The position numbers and the translations under genes are program-made. A model generated the notes under the pieces. The model made no database searches. It saw only the letters and a program-made list of their open reading frames with translations, and had not been told where the DNA came from. A DNA stretch of 23,945 nt from a virus, in the IMG/VR virus record IMGVR_UViG_3300021964_009921, positions 1-23,945 of that record, one strand, 5' to 3'. Positions 14,197 through 20,543 of this stretch are shown one piece after another. Numbering within the stretch: position 1 is the stretch's first letter; each line of letters starts with the position of its first letter.

Positions 14197-15210
14197 TTAG
14201 TCCTCCTCGGGGTAGGTGAATGCGGCGCCGTCGATGTCGGGCAGCGCCCAGACCGGCAGTTGGAGCGTAGCAGCGTGCGGCACCTGGCCCGGCCACTCCT
14301 GCGCGGCCTCGCACTCGGCCAGCTCGCTCAAGAGGCGATCCCGCATCTGGCAGCCCGCCTCCATGGCGAGATCGTCCAGGTGGTAGACCGCGGCATCATG
14401 CGGCGCGCTCGACTCAACGGCGATGATGCAGCACTCCACCGGCAGCTTGTAGACCTGTTCCAAGCCGTGGGCGTAGTGCGCAAGCTGGCCGTGGTAGCCG
14501 AAGCGAGCAGCAGCGGCGCCGAACGACCGCGGGTCCACGTCTCGCGCGCTCTTGAGGTCCACCAGGATCACGCGGTCGGCGTAGGTGATCACCAGGTCGG
14601 CCCGCGCCTTCATGCGGCGCGCGTCCTTGCCCTCGCCCTCAGTCCAGTAGAGCGACACCTCGGCCATCCCATCGGCCGACAGCAGCGACAGGACGCGCGG
14701 GTGGTTGCGGGCGCCCTCGACCATGGCGGCCACGGTGTCGGCCTCGCCTTGGGTGAGCCACACGACACCGGGCGGCAGATCCTTGACGATATCCAGGTAC
14801 TCGGCCTGCTCCGCACCCACCAGGATCACCGCACCGTCGGGCGCTGCATCCTTCGCCTCGGCCCAAGCCTTTCCGCGCCGCGCAGCCACGTCGGCGAAGA
14901 ACACCGCGCGGTCGCCGTCGAGATTCGCCTGCACGGCGTCCCACACATGGCCGACGCGCGAACCGGGCCACACGCGGTACTCAGCGGCGTAGCGGTCGGG
15001 CTCGAGCAGCGCGCAGTGGAACGCCCGCCCGAGCGACAGGGCCGGCGTATCGGCCCGCGGGTTTTCGAGCGCGTGCTTGTAGTGGAGCGGTGACTTGTCG
15101 AGCACCTTGAGGCGGCTCCAGTTCAGCCCGTGGGCCGCCCGGTATTCCGCGTCGGGTTCCTGGCGCCGGTACGCGCCGTGGATGGGGTGAGTAGCGAGCG
15201 GGTCAAGCAT
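14197..15210 (-). CDS. PD-(D/E)XK exonuclease, RecE/YqaJ-like
   Basis: This 337-aa protein resembles the PDDEXK-like family that includes the RecE nuclease domain (DUF3799-type). The signature LNWSRLKVLDKSPLHY (29-44) is followed by SLGRAFHCALLEP (59-71). The catalytic region has E184 in AEVSLYW, KARADLV (201-207) with D205, and VILVDLK (214-220) with the D218-x-K220 pair, then YHGQLAHY (239-246). It should resect double-strand ends and feed the adjacent 203-aa partner in a Red-like recombination system. The ATG has GGAGAC 4 nt upstream and a sigma70-like promoter whose transcript would start about 36 nt before it. It is the first gene of the leftward early operon. Confidence 0.87.
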   Translation of the reverse strand: MLDPLATHPIHGAYRRQEPDAEYRAAHGLNWSRLKVLDKSPLHYKHALENPRADTPALSLGRAFHCALLEPDRYAAEYRVWPGSRVGHVWDAVQANLDGDRAVFFADVAARRGKAWAEAKDAAPDGAVILVGAEQAEYLDIVKDLPPGVVWLTQGEADTVAAMVEGARNHPRVLSLLSADGMAEVSLYWTEGEGKDARRMKARADLVITYADRVILVDLKSARDVDPRSFGAAAARFGYHGQLAHYAHGLEQVYKLPVECCIIAVESSAPHDAAVYHLDDLAMEAGCQMRDRLLSELAECEAAQEWPGQVPHAATLQLPVWALPDIDGAAFTYPEED

Positions 15211-15252
15211 GTCTGTCTCCGTTGTCGTGCGCCCTTCGTTGGCCGCCCCACA

Positions 15253-15281
15253 GTCATAGCGGCCCACAAATCGCATGTCAA
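15253..15281 (-). promoter_or_regulatory. Leftward sigma70-like promoter
   Basis: TTGACA (15276-15281) and TATGAC (15253-15258) are separated by 17 nt on the minus strand. It would drive the exonuclease and the leftward early genes. Its -35 lies 4 nt from the -35 of the divergent rightward promoter. Confidence 0.7.
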
Positions 15282-15291
15282 CCGCTTGACA
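15276..15291. promoter_or_regulatory. Palindromic -35/operator between divergent promoters
   Basis: TGTCAACCGCTTGACA is a perfect 6-bp inverted repeat with a 4-nt spacer, built from the two back-to-back -35 boxes. A dimeric regulator bound here would cover both promoters. The RHH protein encoded next door is one candidate binder. Confidence 0.6.
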
Positions 15292-15314
15292 CCGAAACAG
15301 CGTCCCGATACTGT
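15286..15314 (+). promoter_or_regulatory. Rightward sigma70-like promoter
   Basis: A perfect TTGACA (15286-15291) is followed after 17 nt by TACTGT (15309-15314). The leader carries an inverted repeat, GGGTGTC (15317-15323) and GACACCC (15338-15344), which flanks the AAAGGA ribosome site of the first gene and could be an operator or RNA hairpin controlling translation. Confidence 0.65.
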
Positions 15315-15345
15315 CCGGGTGTCACCACACAAAGGACGACACCCC

Positions 15346-15561
15346 ATGGCGCGACCTTCCCCGATCCCTGTCCGAATGCCCAAGACACTAACGGATGATC
15401 TCGACTGGCTTCTCACAGCCATGGAGTCCGAGGACCACCCCGCCGCAGTCGGGGCCGGCGGCCACTGGGGGCGGGGCGCGTTGATGCGACTCTTGATCAC
15501 GCGCGGGATCGCCGCGGAGATGAAGGCGCGCGGCTACGCTCCCGGCCACGCAAGCAAGTGA
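15346..15561 (+). CDS. RHH-like regulator, first gene of rightward island
   Basis: This 71-aa protein has a likely ribbon-helix-helix fold. A strand (SPIPVRMPK) and helix (TLTDDLDWLLTAMES) are followed by a Gly/His loop and a second helix (RGALMRLLITRGIAAEMKA). It is the first gene of the rightward operon, with an AGGA site 9 nt before the ATG inside a 7-bp inverted repeat. Position beside the palindromic divergent promoter suggests it represses or switches that promoter, in the way Arc/Mnt-type proteins do, but its binding site is not known. A competing long open frame starting at 15130 includes the promoter and does not look real. Confidence 0.7.
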   Translation: MARPSPIPVRMPKTLTDDLDWLLTAMESEDHPAAVGAGGHWGRGALMRLLITRGIAAEMKARGYAPGHASK

Positions 15562-15938
15562 GCACCGCCCGCCCCGATCCCCGCCCGATGCTCGCCGCCT
15601 TGCTCGAGGCCAGCGACCGCACGGCCGCCGACGTGGCCCGCGATCTGGGCGTCGATCTGCTCGGCGACCGCCCGGCATACGACCGGGTGCGGCGGGTACT
15701 GGCGGGCGTGCTTCACCCACGCGACGCGCTCGAAGTGCGCCGCATCCTTGACGCCCTGGCCCCCGAGCCAGAGGCACGCGCCGCCTATGTGCGGTGCTAT
15801 CTGTCGTGGGCGCAGTTCCCCGAGCTGCACGCCCTCGCATCATCCCATGGCCGGGCAGCGGGTCTAACCTCGTCGTCGTCTCCATCGAGCACCCCCGCTG
15901 GCCCGGCCCTCTCTTCTTCTGGAGACTCCAATGCCTGA
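15558..15938 (+). CDS. XRE-like helix-turn-helix protein with Ser-rich tail
   Basis: This 126-aa protein starts with a GTG that overlaps the previous stop as GTGA. Residues 11-65 look like a helix-turn-helix domain of the XRE kind. MLAALLEASDRTAADVARDL gives helices 1-2, a loop follows, then YDRVRRVLAGV and the long helix EVRRILDALAPE. After about residue 95 it becomes a Ser/Thr/Pro/Gly low-complexity tail. A role in transcription control is likely from context but the family match is weak. The tail may be a flexible linker or a region of relaxed selection. Confidence 0.6.
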   Translation: MSTARPDPRPMLAALLEASDRTAADVARDLGVDLLGDRPAYDRVRRVLAGVLHPRDALEVRRILDALAPEPEARAAYVRCYLSWAQFPELHALASSHGRAAGLTSSSSPSSTPAGPALSSSGDSNA

Positions 15939-16416
15939 CCCGATCCTGTGTCGAGCGCTTCAGCTCGAGTCGCGCCCCGATCTCCGTGACGCGCTGTCGG
16001 ACGCGCTGCAGCGCGCGACCGGTGGACGGCGACGGGCGTTCAAGTCGATCGAGCTGGCCCGCTGGGAGGCTGGCTTGTGTATCTGGTGCGGCCAGACGGG
16101 GCGCGACACCTCGCGGTACTGCTCCGACCGGTGCAGGGTGGCGCGCAATCAGTCCCGCAGCGCGAAGGAGACAGCGGTACCGGAACGCGCCCGCCGCACG
16201 CGCGCTCTTTGCGTGATCACCCGCGACACGTACCGAGCCCGGCTGCTCTCTTGGTACACGTTGGGCGACGGCACCAGCAGCGACACGCTCGACAGCGTTG
16301 CACGGGGGCTGCTGTCGTCCATGGCGGCCGACCTTGAGGCCGTTCGGTCGGCCTCACGTCTCGGTGTCCTGTCGCCGTCCTCGACGTGGGACGATGTGAA
16401 GGCGGCGACAGAATGA
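15931..16416 (+). CDS. Zinc-binding hypothetical protein
   Basis: This 161-aa protein has a four-cysteine zinc motif, C50-x2-C53 (CIWCG) and C64-x3-C68 (CSDRC). The motif is followed by basic residues, like a small treble-clef or zinc-ribbon. The N-terminus is helical and Arg-rich, and the C-terminal half is a helical domain without recognised motifs. The ATG has GGAGAC 4 nt upstream and overlaps the preceding gene by 8 nt; its stop overlaps the RusA start as ATGA. Nucleic-acid binding is likely, but the precise function is unknown. Confidence 0.7.
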   Translation: MPDPILCRALQLESRPDLRDALSDALQRATGGRRRAFKSIELARWEAGLCIWCGQTGRDTSRYCSDRCRVARNQSRSAKETAVPERARRTRALCVITRDTYRARLLSWYTLGDGTSSDTLDSVARGLLSSMAADLEAVRSASRLGVLSPSSTWDDVKAATE

Positions 16417-16937
16417 CCTACCCGTCCCTCACCTTCACGATCCTCGGCCAGCCCGTCGCGAAGGGCCGCCCCCGTGGCGCTCAACAGGGGCGCGGCGTCC
16501 GCATGTATACCCCGAAGCGGACCCGGCAGTACGAGGCGAGGGTGGCCGCTGCGGCGCGTGAGGCGGCGGCAGAGGCGGGCGGCTGGACCGTCGGCGCTCG
16601 CGTCCCGGTGCGCGTCGAGGTGCACGCCATCTTCGACCGCCCGCAGCGGCTCTACCGCGTGAAGGACGGCCACGCCCGGCGCCCGCACACCCGGCGCCCC
16701 GACCTCGACAACGTGGTGAAAGCGGTTCTCGACGGCATCGACCAGACCGACATCTGGACGGATGACGCTCAAGTCGTGGAGATCGCAGCCGTCAAAGAGT
16801 ACGCGGCCATCCTCGACCGCGCCGCTCGGATCTGCGAGCTGCCCCGCGTCGAGGTCACGATCCGCGTGCTGCCACTGCTACCCGACCCGAACCCACCGAC
16901 GGCACAGCCCGACGCCGCCGAGTGCTCGGCCGACTGA
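16413..16937 (+). CDS. rusA: RusA-family Holliday junction resolvase
   Basis: This 174-aa endonuclease is of the RusA family, which cuts four-way junctions symmetrically to clear recombination or replication intermediates before packaging. It has the N-terminal ILGQPVAKGRPR strand and loop, and the conserved core RRPDLDNVVKAVLDGID (94-110) with D97, D99 and D107. WTDDAQV (115-121) follows with D117 and D118. The C-terminal 20 residues are Pro/Ala/Asp-rich and extend beyond the usual domain. The ATG forms an ATGA overlap with the zinc protein. Placement in the regulator island, away from the exonuclease operon, is somewhat unusual. Confidence 0.93.
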   Translation: MTYPSLTFTILGQPVAKGRPRGAQQGRGVRMYTPKRTRQYEARVAAAAREAAAEAGGWTVGARVPVRVEVHAIFDRPQRLYRVKDGHARRPHTRRPDLDNVVKAVLDGIDQTDIWTDDAQVVEIAAVKEYAAILDRAARICELPRVEVTIRVLPLLPDPNPPTAQPDAAECSAD

Positions 16938-17002
16938 ACCGCCAAAAACGTCAACCGCCCCCGGCCGCGCTGGTCAGGGGCACCCTCACCCATGGAGACA
17001 CC
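16938..17002 (+). repeat. Leader element copy A
   Basis: This 65-nt gap shares a pattern with the gap at 17483-17538. Both have a C-rich block (CGCCCCCGGCC), a GC-rich loop, a TGGT..AGGG block, then CACCC and GGAGAC before the ATG. Arms GCCCC (16957-16961) and GGGGC (16977-16981) can pair. It may be a repeated 3'-end/translation leader module. Confidence 0.5.
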
Positions 17003-17482
17003 ATGACCCTCCCTGCCCTCGCCCTGTCCCTCCTCCTCCCCGCCCAAGCCGGCAAGCTGGCCGACGGCTTCCGCGGCCTGCCCTTCGGCGATGCCTCCGT
17101 GGCGGCCACTCAGCCGCTCGACGACTGCCTCGCCGGCGATGTTGAGGGCGTCCTCTGGCTCTGCACCAGCACGATCGGTTCAAGCCCGGTGGTTGTGGCA
17201 TACATGGGCGGCGACGGGCTGTTTACGGGCGTCTACATCACGGCGCAGGGCTACGAGCACCGCGCGCCGCTCCTGGCCGCGATGCAGGGCGCCTGGGGCG
17301 CTGGCATCGAAGGCGGCGCCCGCATCGACCGGATCTGGCGTGACGGCACGGTCATCGGCAGCTTCAAACACAACCGCTACTCGGGCGAGACGGCCGTAGC
17401 TATTTACGACACCGCCGTCTCCAAGGAGCAGAAGGCGCGGGCTGCGGCGCGTGCGCGGAAGGCTGCGGCCGGCGACCTCTGA
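17003..17482 (+). CDS. Secreted hypothetical protein (possible moron)
   Basis: This 159-aa protein begins with a short signal-peptide-like segment (MTLPALALSLLLPAQA) with an AxA-type cleavage site near residue 16. A mature domain follows with GFRGLPFGDASV and a Cys pair (C42 and C54). Short beta segments (VVVAYMGGDGLFTGVYIT) come next, and the protein ends in a Lys/Ala-rich helix. Export to the periplasm or surface is inferred. The start is set by GGAGAC 3 nt upstream. Sitting between a resolvase and small regulators, with its own related leader sequence, it looks like an accessory gene that could alter the host envelope, for example by superinfection exclusion. There is no direct evidence for that. 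Confidence 0.65.
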   Translation: MTLPALALSLLLPAQAGKLADGFRGLPFGDASVAATQPLDDCLAGDVEGVLWLCTSTIGSSPVVVAYMGGDGLFTGVYITAQGYEHRAPLLAAMQGAWGAGIEGGARIDRIWRDGTVIGSFKHNRYSGETAVAIYDTAVSKEQKARAAARARKAAAGDL

Positions 17483-17538
17483 ACCACCCTCAAACGCCCC
17501 CGGCCCGCGTGGTTGAGGGCTCACACCCTGGAGACACA
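17483..17538 (+). repeat. Leader element copy B with hairpin
   Basis: This 56-nt gap has the same block order as 16938-17002. CCCTCAA (17487-17493) and TTGAGGG (17513-17519) are perfect inverted arms around a GC-rich loop, followed by CACCCTGGAGACACAATG at the next start. It may act as a weak terminator or processing hairpin plus ribosome site. Confidence 0.5.
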
Positions 17539-17841
17539 ATGGAATCCCCCGAAGAGCTCGCCGACGGCGTGCCGTCCTACCCCGTGACGCCGCCCGCCGC
17601 GGTGGCTTGTACCGTGCCCGGCTTGACCGTCAGGCGCTACCACCCCGCTTGTCCCGCGTGGGGCGAGATCCGGCACATTACCAGCGGGGAGCGGGTGATC
17701 TACCTGCGCACCGTCGAAGCCTTGCAGCCGGCCCTCGACGCGCTGGCCGTCGCCGACTGGACCGGCCCGGCCGATGTCGTCGCGCAGAACCGCGAAGCCT
17801 TTGACGCCGCGCTGCTGGTCGAGGGGGTGACCCATGGGTAG
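17539..17841 (+). CDS. 100-aa hypothetical protein
   Basis: This small acidic protein has no recognised family. The N-terminal 25 residues are Pro/Glu-rich, followed by a probable strand-rich part (LTVRRYHPACPAWGEIRHIT) and two amphipathic helices (TVEALQPALDALAVADW and PADVVAQNREAFDAALLV). The ATG is set by GGAGAC 3 nt upstream, and the stop overlaps the next start by 8 nt, so it is probably co-translated with the XRE regulator that follows. It could be a partner or antirepressor of that regulator, a suggestion based only on coupling. Confidence 0.65.
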   Translation: MESPEELADGVPSYPVTPPAAVACTVPGLTVRRYHPACPAWGEIRHITSGERVIYLRTVEALQPALDALAVADWTGPADVVAQNREAFDAALLVEGVTHG

Positions 17842-18082
17842 CATCAACCGACCGCCGATCTACCTCGACCAGCCCGAAGCCATCGGCCGCCGGCTGCGCA
17901 TCCTTCGCGACCGCGCCGGACTGACCTCGGCCGACCTGGGCGCAGACGCCGGCATCGACTCGCGCACGGTGCGGCGATTCATGGCGGGGGAATCTATGGT
18001 CCTCGCCGGCCGGATCGCTGGCCTCTTCCTCGCGCTCGGCTACCGGGTGCGCCTCGAACTGGAGCCCATCAATGCCCCGTGA
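17834..18082 (+). CDS. XRE/Cro-type helix-turn-helix regulator
   Basis: This 82-aa protein has one XRE helix-turn-helix domain. AIGRRLRILRDRAGLTSADL is followed by GADAGIDSRTVRRFMAGE (recognition helix DSRTVRRFM), then a helix AGRIAGLFLALGY and a final strand (RVRLELEP). It is about the size of a phage Cro or small CI-like repressor without a cleavable C-terminal domain. It overlaps the genes on both sides (8 and 11 nt). It is a plausible regulator of the divergent promoter or of the late genes. Confidence 0.85.
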   Translation: MGSINRPPIYLDQPEAIGRRLRILRDRAGLTSADLGADAGIDSRTVRRFMAGESMVLAGRIAGLFLALGYRVRLELEPINAP

Positions 18083-18497
18083 TCAATGCCACTTCATACG
18101 CCACTATGGCCCGTGCGGACGGGTCGCGACGAGGACCGCGTGGGTCGGGGTGGACAGCTTCCCCGTCTGCGCCGGCTGCGACGTGAAAGTCCGGCACATC
18201 CAGAGCGCGCGCCGTGTCGCCGCCGAACGGGTGGCGGCGGGCCTCGAGGCCGAGCCCGTGCACCCGAACTCGGTGCTTCGGAAAGCCTCACCCACGCAGG
18301 TACTCCGGGCGCTCCGGGCGGCCGGGCACACCGACGACGACGGATGGTGCCGCATGGCCGAGGTGGAGGGCAAGCTCGCCGACGCCGGGATCAGCGTCTC
18401 GAAGAACACGGTTAGGCGCGTGCTGTCCGATCTGGTCGCCAGTGGCGCAGCCGAGCGACGGGGCCGCATCGCCTCGACCCGCTTCCGGGCCGCCTAA
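18072..18497 (+). CDS. Zinc-finger plus winged-helix regulator
   Basis: This 141-aa protein has two parts. The N-terminal 40 residues have four cysteines, C6, C15, C33 and C36 (with H7 and H11 nearby), consistent with a small zinc-binding domain. The C-terminal 70 residues (from SPTQVLRALRAAG) look like a winged helix. The recognition helix is in VSKNTVRRVLSDLVASG and a basic wing follows (ERRGRIASTRF). It is probably a transcription factor. It starts inside the XRE gene (11-nt overlap) and its stop codon overlaps that of the convergent phosphoesterase gene by 4 nt. Confidence 0.7.
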   Translation: MPRDQCHFIRHYGPCGRVATRTAWVGVDSFPVCAGCDVKVRHIQSARRVAAERVAAGLEAEPVHPNSVLRKASPTQVLRALRAAGHTDDDGWCRMAEVEGKLADAGISVSKNTVRRVLSDLVASGAAERRGRIASTRFRAA

Positions 18498-19978
18498 TCC
18501 GCCAGCGGGAGGCCGAGCGCGTCGCCGATCTCCTCGGTGCGCGCTTGGCCGACCATCTGCCGGCCGTTGTAGAACGTCCGGCCGCCCTGGATGGTGTGGA
18601 CTGACCAGTGGTCGTAGCCGTCGCCGTAGTGGACCACGCCGTATCCCTGTTGCCAGTCGAGCCGCGACCCGGCGGCGGGCGTGCGGCTGGTGTCGCAGAG
18701 ACAGCCGGGGGTAGCTGCCGTGATGACCCGCGCGCCCCCGTGGTCGTAGACCGTGCGGTGGGCGATCGAGACGCGGTGGACGTGGCCGAAGCCGGTGCTA
18801 ACCCTGGCCTCCCCCACGACAGCGCGGGTGGTCGCCCCGCCGCCCGAGCGCACCTTGTCGCCGTGGGTCAGCATCACCCGCGGCGACAGGTACGCCGCCT
18901 CACCGTAGGGCGCGACGTACTCAATCCCGAGCTGGTCGAGTGCGAGCAGCCGGGGCAGAGACAGCGCCGCCCGGTCATCGCCGACCGCGTGCAAGCCCTC
19001 GACGTGGGCCGCCTTCTCCACCAGAAGCCGAGCGATCCGCGCTTCGTGATTGCCTTCCAGGTACACGATCCTCGCCGCCGGGCACGCCGCCCGGAGCTCG
19101 GCGAGCCAGTAGTGCAGCGCATAGAGCGCCGCCTGCGACGTGTCGAGCAGGTTCATCGGGCGTGGGAACCGCGTAGACCACTCGGCCAGGTCGAGCATGT
19201 CCCCGAGGAGCACGATATCGTCGGGCTGCATCGCGGCGGCTACCTGCGTCACGGCGTCGCACGCCGCCATGTCGTGCATCGGGAGCAGCGTCCGCCGGTC
19301 CTCGCCCCACAAGAACCCATGCTGCGAATCCGGCACCAGCAGCGCCACCCGCTCGGCGGGCTCGATGTCAGGCACCACCCGCGGCGCCGGCGGGCCGTTG
19401 TACCGGACGCCGATCACCTCGGGGTCGATGAGCCGCCGCTCGAGCCGCGCCTTGACCTGCCAGTTTCTTACAATGCTCGGCCGCCCGTCCTCGCCCTTTA
19501 GCGGGGTGGTCCAGGTGTTTACGGAGTGGTCCGCCACCCGCCACTCGTCAAGGTCGATCTCGGCCACGCGGGCCAAGTCGTCCACATTCTTGACCAGCCC
19601 TTGCCCTTTGGCTGACACCTGTAGCGTCCCCTCGGGGCCGTTCTTCGTCTCCACCCGTGGCGCTCTGACCGGGGGCGGCTTCGGGACTACGCGCGCCTCA
19701 GTACCAGCCGGCGCCGATCGGCCGGGGTCGCAGTACCCCGCGGGCCAGCCTTCCGGCGGCGTGGGTAGGCCGTAGTCGTTGATCACGCAGCGCAGGAACC
19801 GCGCCACGGTCACCGGGCACGATTCGCGCTCACCCCACGGCGACAGGTACGCCAGCACCTCGGCCGTAGTCAAGCCGACCAGGTGCGGGCCGTGCTCATG
19901 CCATGCGGCCAAGGCGTCGGGGCGGTCGGGCGCGCAGTGGTCCGTCCGTAGCTTGCGCCACCTCACAGGGGTCGGCAT
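18494..19978 (-). CDS. Calcineurin-like metallophosphoesterase
   Basis: This 494-aa protein has a full set of metallophosphoesterase motifs in its C-terminal 290 residues. DSQH (217-220) takes the place of DxH. LLGDMLDL (257-264) is followed by EGNHE (308-312), LTHGD (370-374) and GHVH (398-401). The N-terminal 200 residues hold a short helical domain (about 30-75), a Pro-rich linker and a domain with VNTWTTPLK and NWQVKARLE. This part resembles the N-terminal region of other phage phosphoesterases. Substrate is unknown; nucleic acids or nucleotides are possible. The ATG has GAGGAG 6 nt upstream. It ends the rightmost minus-strand run and converges with the regulator island. Confidence 0.9.
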   Translation of the reverse strand: MPTPVRWRKLRTDHCAPDRPDALAAWHEHGPHLVGLTTAEVLAYLSPWGERESCPVTVARFLRCVINDYGLPTPPEGWPAGYCDPGRSAPAGTEARVVPKPPPVRAPRVETKNGPEGTLQVSAKGQGLVKNVDDLARVAEIDLDEWRVADHSVNTWTTPLKGEDGRPSIVRNWQVKARLERRLIDPEVIGVRYNGPPAPRVVPDIEPAERVALLVPDSQHGFLWGEDRRTLLPMHDMAACDAVTQVAAAMQPDDIVLLGDMLDLAEWSTRFPRPMNLLDTSQAALYALHYWLAELRAACPAARIVYLEGNHEARIARLLVEKAAHVEGLHAVGDDRAALSLPRLLALDQLGIEYVAPYGEAAYLSPRVMLTHGDKVRSGGGATTRAVVGEARVSTGFGHVHRVSIAHRTVYDHGGARVITAATPGCLCDTSRTPAAGSRLDWQQGYGVVHYGDGYDHWSVHTIQGGRTFYNGRQMVGQARTEEIGDALGLPLAD

Positions 19979-19989
19979 CGTGGGCTCCT

Positions 19990-20175
19990 CTATCGGTCGG
20001 CGGCGTCTCGGCGCGAAATCGCCGGGCGCTCGCGGATCTCGGTTGCGTCATCCTCGGCCCACTGCTCGACCACCACAACCGACGGCGCAAAGGCCCGGCG
20101 TAGCTGCTCGGCGTGGCGCAGGAGACAGGCGGCGACGGCGGCGAGCTCGGCGCGCTGCTGGGGCGTCAGGCTCAC
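19990..20175 (-). CDS. 61-aa hypothetical protein
   Basis: This small protein starts at a GTG in a GTGA overlap with the coiled-coil gene, so coupling supports it although its ribosome site is weak. It has a helix (PQQRAELAAVAACLLRHAEQLRRA), a short hydrophobic strand (SVVVVEQWAE) and a charged tail. The first helix is amphipathic and not long enough for a membrane span. No family was recognised. Confidence 0.55.
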   Translation of the reverse strand: MSLTPQQRAELAAVAACLLRHAEQLRRAFAPSVVVVEQWAEDDATEIRERPAISRRDAADR

Positions 20176-20543
20176 CGGTCGCCAGCCCCACGGAGTAGGG
20201 CCTGCATGGATGCGATTCCATCCCGCAGCGGGCGCAGGTCGGCCTCGACGGCGTGGCCCTGGCGCTCGAGCCGGTCACGCACGGTCACGATCTCCCGGTC
20301 GAGCCGGTCGAGCCCTTCGCGCAGTCGCTCCCGGTCGGACTCAGCGCGCACGCCGGCCATGTTCAGGTCATCGACGCGCGCCGTGAGCTTCGCGATCTCT
20401 TGGCGCAGCGCTTCGGCGTCCCGGTGGCGCTCCGCACGTTTCGCGGCGCCGGCGAAGTGCTGCACCGCCTGTCCGACCGTGGCGGTGAGCGCGGCGATGG
20501 CGGCCGACAACCCGGCGGCCTCGGGCGCGAGATCAATCGGCAT
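20172..20543 (-). CDS. Coiled-coil protein next to PAS-like protein
   Basis: This 123-aa, almost entirely helical protein has a hydrophobic Ala-rich first helix (about 10-35). A long heptad-patterned coiled coil (about 38-110) rich in Glu, Arg, Leu and Asp follows. It starts at ATG 20543, 11 nt inside the PAS-like gene, with a poor G-rich ribosome site, so it is probably coupled to that gene. No transmembrane segment or lipobox is present, which argues against a typical spanin subunit. It could pair with the PAS-like protein as a signalling helix or act as a tail/lysis accessory. The function is unknown. Confidence 0.65.
   Translation of the reverse strand: MPIDLAPEAAGLSAAIAALTATVGQAVQHFAGAAKRAERHRDAEALRQEIAKLTARVDDLNMAGVRAESDRERLREGLDRLDREIVTVRDRLERQGHAVEADLRPLRDGIASMQALLRGAGDR

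Noticed and set aside
15558-15885. Minus-strand open frames opposite the XRE-like gene
   Set aside because: Their starts lack ribosome sites, they conflict with the divergent promoter layout, and the plus-strand gene is joined to its neighbours by GTGA and 8-nt overlaps.
16949-16958. Minus-strand GCGGTTGACG resembling the shared -35 decamer
   Set aside because: No -10-like hexamer at 16-18 nt, and it would read antisense to the RusA gene. It is probably coincidental within the repeated leader.
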